Of a stretch of 6,841 nucleotides of DNA, positions 4,311 through 6,841 are shown in pieces. This DNA comes from Paracoccaceae bacterium. Its GTDB lineage: Bacteria > Pseudomonadota > Alphaproteobacteria > Rhodobacterales > Rhodobacteraceae. A model generated the notes under the pieces. That model was not told the origin of the DNA and searched no databases. It saw nothing but the letters and a program-made list of their open reading frames with translations. The DNA lies in NCBI GenBank assembly GCA_024304875.1, contig JAMWZF010000074.1, forward strand, positions 4,341 to 11,181, read 5' to 3'. Position numbers and translations under genes: made by a program. How positions within the stretch are numbered: the first letter of the stretch is position 1; the number at the start of each line of letters is the position of its first letter.

Positions 4311-6479
4311 TCAGTCGTCCGCGTGGGTCAGGTCCGGCACGTCCTTCGCCCCGGCCGATCCCCGGCCCGACAGCGAGGGATTCTCCATGAAGAACCGGTG
4401 ACAGTTGAAGGCGAAATCGCCCTCGGCCCATTCCGCCCGCCGGAACGTCCCGTCCGCCTGCATCACCCAGCTTTGCGCCACGTCCGCCATGTTGGCGGCC
4501 ATGATCTGGCTGACGATCTGCGCCTTCACGGTCGGGTTCAGGATCTCGACCAGCGTCTCGACGCGCCGGGTGAGATTTCGCCCCATCCAGTCCGCCGACG
4601 AGATGTAGACCCGCGCCTTCTGGCTGGGCAGGGCCTTGCCGTTGCCGAAGCAGACGATCCGGCTGTGTTCGAGGAAACGGCCGATGATCGACTTGACCCG
4701 GATGTTCTCGCTCAGGCCCTTGATGCCGGGCCGGATGCCGCAGATGCCGCGGATGACGAGGCTGATCTTCACGCCCGCCTGGCTGGCGTCGTAGAGCGCG
4801 TCGATCACCTCGGGCTCGATGATCGAGTTCATCTTGGCCCAGATCCCGGCCGGCTTGCCGGCGCGGGCGGCCTCGGCCTCCTCGGCGATGCGCTCCAGCA
4901 GGGTGGATTTCAGCGACAGCGGAGAGATCGAGAGGTTCTCCATCCCCTGCGGCTCGGCATAGCCGCCGATGTAGTTGAACACCTTCGTCGCGTCCCGTCC
5001 CAGCGCGGCGTCGCAGGTGAACAGGCTGAGGTCGGTGTAGATCTTGGCCGTGATCGGGTGGTAGTTGCCCGTCCCGAAGTGGGTGTAGGTCACCAGCCGG
5101 TCGCCCTCGCGCCGCACCACGGTCGAGATCTTGGCGTGGGTCTTCCAGCTGGTGAAGCCATAGACCACATGGGCGCCCGACCGCTCCAGCCGCCGGGACT
5201 GGCGGATGTTCGCGGCCTCGTCGAAGCGGGCCTTCAGCTCGACCAGGGCGGTGACGGATTTGCCGTCCTCCGCCGCCTCGCATAGCGCCTCCACGATGGG
5301 GGAATTCTTGGAGGTCCGGTAGAGCGTCTGCTTGATCGCGACCACGTCCGGGTCGGCGGCGGCCTGCTGCAGGAAGCGCACCACCATGTCGAAGGTCTCG
5401 TAGGGGTGGTGCAGCAGCATGTCCTTCTGCCGGATCGCGGCGAACATGTCGCCGTCGTGGTCCTGCACCCGCTCGGGTATGCGGGGGCTGAACGGCGGCC
5501 AGAGCAGGTCCGGCCGGCTGTCCAGCACCAGTTCCTTCAGCGCGCCGATGCCGATGAGGCCGTCCACCTCGACCACCTCGTCCTCGCTGACGGGCAGTTC
5601 CTCCATGATCGTCCGTCGCAGGGCCTCGGGCGCCCCGGCGGAGATCTTCATGCGGACAACCTCGCCCCGGCGGCGGCGCTTGAGGGCGGTCTCGAACTCG
5701 CGCACCAGGTCCTCCGCCTCGTCCTCGACCTCGAGGTCGCTGTCGCGCAGGACGCGGAAGGCGCAGTGGCCCTTCAGCTTGTAGCCGGGGAACAGCCGGT
5801 CGAGGTTCTCCAGCAGGATCTCTTCCAGCGGCAGGAACCGGTGGCCCGCCTCGGTCGGCAGGGCGACGAAACGGTCGATCTGGTGGGGGACGGGCAGCAG
5901 GACCTGAAGCGCGCGCCTGTCCTCGCGCCGCTCCAGCTGGAGACCGAGGGCAAAGCCTTCGTTCGGCAGGAAGGGGAAGGGATGCGCCGGGTCGATGGCC
6001 AGGGGCGAGAGCACCGGGAAGACGTTGGTGAGGAAGTGGTCCGTGAGGAAGGCGCGGTCCTCCTCGTCGAGGTCGGCGCGGGACAGGACGCGGATTCCGG
6101 CGGCCTCCATCTCGGGCAGGAGCGTGTCCAGCACCTCCTGCTGGCGGGCCATCAGGCGGCGGGCGTTCTCGTCGATCAGCACCAGCTGCTCGGCCGGGGA
6201 CAGCCCGTCGGCGGCGGGGGTGGTGTTGCCCGCATGGGCCAGCTCGCGCAGGCCGGCGACCCGGACGGTGTAGAACTCGTCGAGGTTGGTGGCCGAGATC
6301 GACAGGAACCGCAGCCGCTCCAGCAGGGGCACGCGGGTGTTCTCGGCCTCTTCCAGCACCCGCCAGTTGAAGCCGAGCCAGCTGAGTTCCCGGTTGAAGA
6401 AGCGGGCGGGGCCGGTCAGGTCGGCCTCCACCTCCTCGGCAGGCTCGAAGGGGGCGTTCAGGAAATCGGCATTGGTCAT
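4311..6479 (-). CDS. ppk1: Polyphosphate kinase 1
   Basis: Transfers the terminal phosphate of ATP onto growing inorganic polyphosphate through a phosphohistidine intermediate; usually a membrane-associated multimer. The product is 722 residues, normal for Ppk1. The N domain opens with RFFNRELSWLGFNWRVLEE (about 26-44) and ATNLDEFYTVRVAGL. The two C-terminal phospholipase D-like domains carry SWKTHAKI with the autophosphorylated His at 448 and GRFLEHSRI with the second His at 605. Their spacing of 157 equals that of E. coli His435 and His592, and Arg388 and Arg418 fall where E. coli Arg375 and Arg405 bind metal. All catalytic residues are therefore intact. The ATG at 6479 is preferred over an in-frame GTG at 6485 because AAGGAAGG lies 5 bases before the ATG but directly abuts the GTG. 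The gene follows hdaA after 41 bases, probably in one operon. Confidence 0.97.
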   Translation of the reverse strand: MTNADFLNAPFEPAEEVEADLTGPARFFNRELSWLGFNWRVLEEAENTRVPLLERLRFLSISATNLDEFYTVRVAGLRELAHAGNTTPAADGLSPAEQLVLIDENARRLMARQQEVLDTLLPEMEAAGIRVLSRADLDEEDRAFLTDHFLTNVFPVLSPLAIDPAHPFPFLPNEGFALGLQLERREDRRALQVLLPVPHQIDRFVALPTEAGHRFLPLEEILLENLDRLFPGYKLKGHCAFRVLRDSDLEVEDEAEDLVREFETALKRRRRGEVVRMKISAGAPEALRRTIMEELPVSEDEVVEVDGLIGIGALKELVLDSRPDLLWPPFSPRIPERVQDHDGDMFAAIRQKDMLLHHPYETFDMVVRFLQQAAADPDVVAIKQTLYRTSKNSPIVEALCEAAEDGKSVTALVELKARFDEAANIRQSRRLERSGAHVVYGFTSWKTHAKISTVVRREGDRLVTYTHFGTGNYHPITAKIYTDLSLFTCDAALGRDATKVFNYIGGYAEPQGMENLSISPLSLKSTLLERIAEEAEAARAGKPAGIWAKMNSIIEPEVIDALYDASQAGVKISLVIRGICGIRPGIKGLSENIRVKSIIGRFLEHSRIVCFGNGKALPSQKARVYISSADWMGRNLTRRVETLVEILNPTVKAQIVSQIMAANMADVAQSWVMQADGTFRRAEWAEGDFAFNCHRFFMENPSLSGRGSAGAKDVPDLTHADD

Positions 6480-6484
6480 GGGCA

Positions 6485-6492
6485 CCTTCCTT
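6485..6492 (-). promoter_or_regulatory. Ribosome binding site that decides the ppk1 start
   Basis: AAGGAAGG on the minus strand lies 5 bases before the ATG at 6479. It ends with the G of the alternative GTG at 6485, so the GTG could not use it. This supports the ATG start. Confidence 0.7.
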
Positions 6493-6524
6493 CGCGCGAA
6501 ATCGTAACGGGATGGTGACGTTAC
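6491..6524. repeat. Palindrome and inverted repeat in the hdaA-ppk1 gap
   Basis: TTCGCGCGAA (6491-6500) is a perfect 10-bp palindrome. GTAACG (6504-6509) and CGTTAC (6519-6524) form an inverted repeat with a 9-base spacer that overlaps the hdaA stop codon. Both lie in the short gap before the ppk1 ribosome site. Palindromes of this size are expected several times by chance in a window this long, so a regulatory role is only possible. Confidence 0.3.
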
Positions 6525-6841
6525 TGGTCCTCTGCCGCAAGGTTGTCCAGCACCGCGCGGACAAGGCCACGGCGGATCTCGGCCCCCCGCGCCAGCGCCT
6601 CGGCGTCGATGGCGGCGGTGATCCGGCGAACCGCCGCGAAGGACCGGGTCCCGTGACGCAGGATCATCTCCATCGCCGCGGGCGAGGGGGCGAGCTGCAG
6701 GTCCTGGAACTGCTTCATCAGCACGGCGGAGAGCAGGATGTCGTCCGGCTCCTCGATCCGCACCACCTGCGCGGCGGTCAGGCGCGAGGCGAGATCGGGC
6801 AGGCGGATGTCCCAGCGGGCGGGCGCGGTGCGGCCGGTCAG
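6521..6841 (-). CDS. hdaA: HdaA-type DnaA regulatory protein, N-terminal part outside window
   Basis: The last 106 residues of an AAA+ protein homologous to the DnaA core. Hda proteins bind the DNA-loaded sliding clamp and stimulate ATP hydrolysis by DnaA, which stops re-initiation of replication. The frame is open to the window edge. Visible are WDIRLPDLASRL (10-21), matching the box VII region whose Arg is the likely arginine finger, then QVVRIEEPDDILLSAVLMKQF (25-45) and the helical lid ending DNLAAEDQ. The Walker motifs and the N-terminal clamp-binding peptide are off the window. There is no helix-turn-helix domain after the lid, which separates Hda from DnaA. ppk1 follows after 41 bases, a pairing I recall as common in Rhodobacterales. 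Identity rests on the C-terminal domain and context. Confidence 0.85.
   Translation of the reverse strand: MTGRTAPARWDIRLPDLASRLTAAQVVRIEEPDDILLSAVLMKQFQDLQLAPSPAAMEMILRHGTRSFAAVRRITAAIDAEALARGAEIRRGLVRAVLDNLAAEDQ

Noticed and set aside
6485..6485. GTG start of ppk1, two codons upstream of the chosen ATG
   Set aside because: The ribosome binding site abuts the GTG with no spacer, while it is ideally placed for the ATG at 6479.
4287..6518. Long plus-strand frames (4287-5285 and 5406-6518) opposite ppk1
   Set aside because: Antisense shadows of ppk1 with biased composition (Leu, Asp, Gln, Val, Gly) and no family resemblance.
4126..6570. 814-codon open frame on the minus strand overlapping ppk1
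   Set aside because: It is the out-of-frame shadow of ppk1, rich in Arg, Pro and Gly. The in-frame ppk1 product has all catalytic residues.

Overview
The window is a GC-rich chromosomal segment. Protein similarity to remembered families and the gene order hdaA-ppk1-(...)-ppx point to an alphaproteobacterium, most likely Rhodobacterales (Rhodobacteraceae/Paracoccaceae). I see no mobile element, tRNA, rRNA, CRISPR array or phage gene cluster. One small protein belongs to a 'phage holin' family, but it is a housekeeping YqjE-type membrane protein.

Plus-strand block (1-1452): the 3' part of an endonuclease/exonuclease/phosphatase-fold protein, then after a 24-base gap a small exported acidic protein. 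The block ends in a convincing GC hairpin with a T tract.

Minus-strand block (6841 down to 1546), in transcription order: the C-terminal part of hdaA (DnaA-inactivating AAA+ protein), ppk1 (polyphosphate kinase), a 54-residue DUF1328 membrane peptide, a DUF883/YqjD-type tail-anchored protein, a YqjE-type membrane protein, and ppx (exopolyphosphatase). This block converges on the plus-strand pair at about 1426-1545. The gaps are 41 nt (hdaA-ppk1), 145 nt (ppk1-DUF1328), 91 nt (DUF1328-DUF883), 3 nt (DUF883-yqjE) and 63 nt (yqjE-ppx). hdaA-ppk1 and DUF883-yqjE therefore look co-transcribed, while the larger gaps hold inverted repeats and may contain separate promoters or processing sites.

How the genes work together: Ppk1 makes polyphosphate from ATP and Ppx degrades it from the end, so the two set the polyphosphate level. 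Between them sits a cassette of three very small membrane proteins. Two are YqjD/YqjE-type; in E. coli YqjD is a stationary-phase, membrane-anchored, ribosome-associated protein. Placing such a cassette between polyphosphate synthesis and breakdown is the most interesting feature of the window. It suggests, but does not prove, a shared stress or stationary-phase role.

There is no gene-free stretch longer than 300 bases. Several long open frames opposite or overlapping ppk1 and ppx are GC-driven shadows and are left out.
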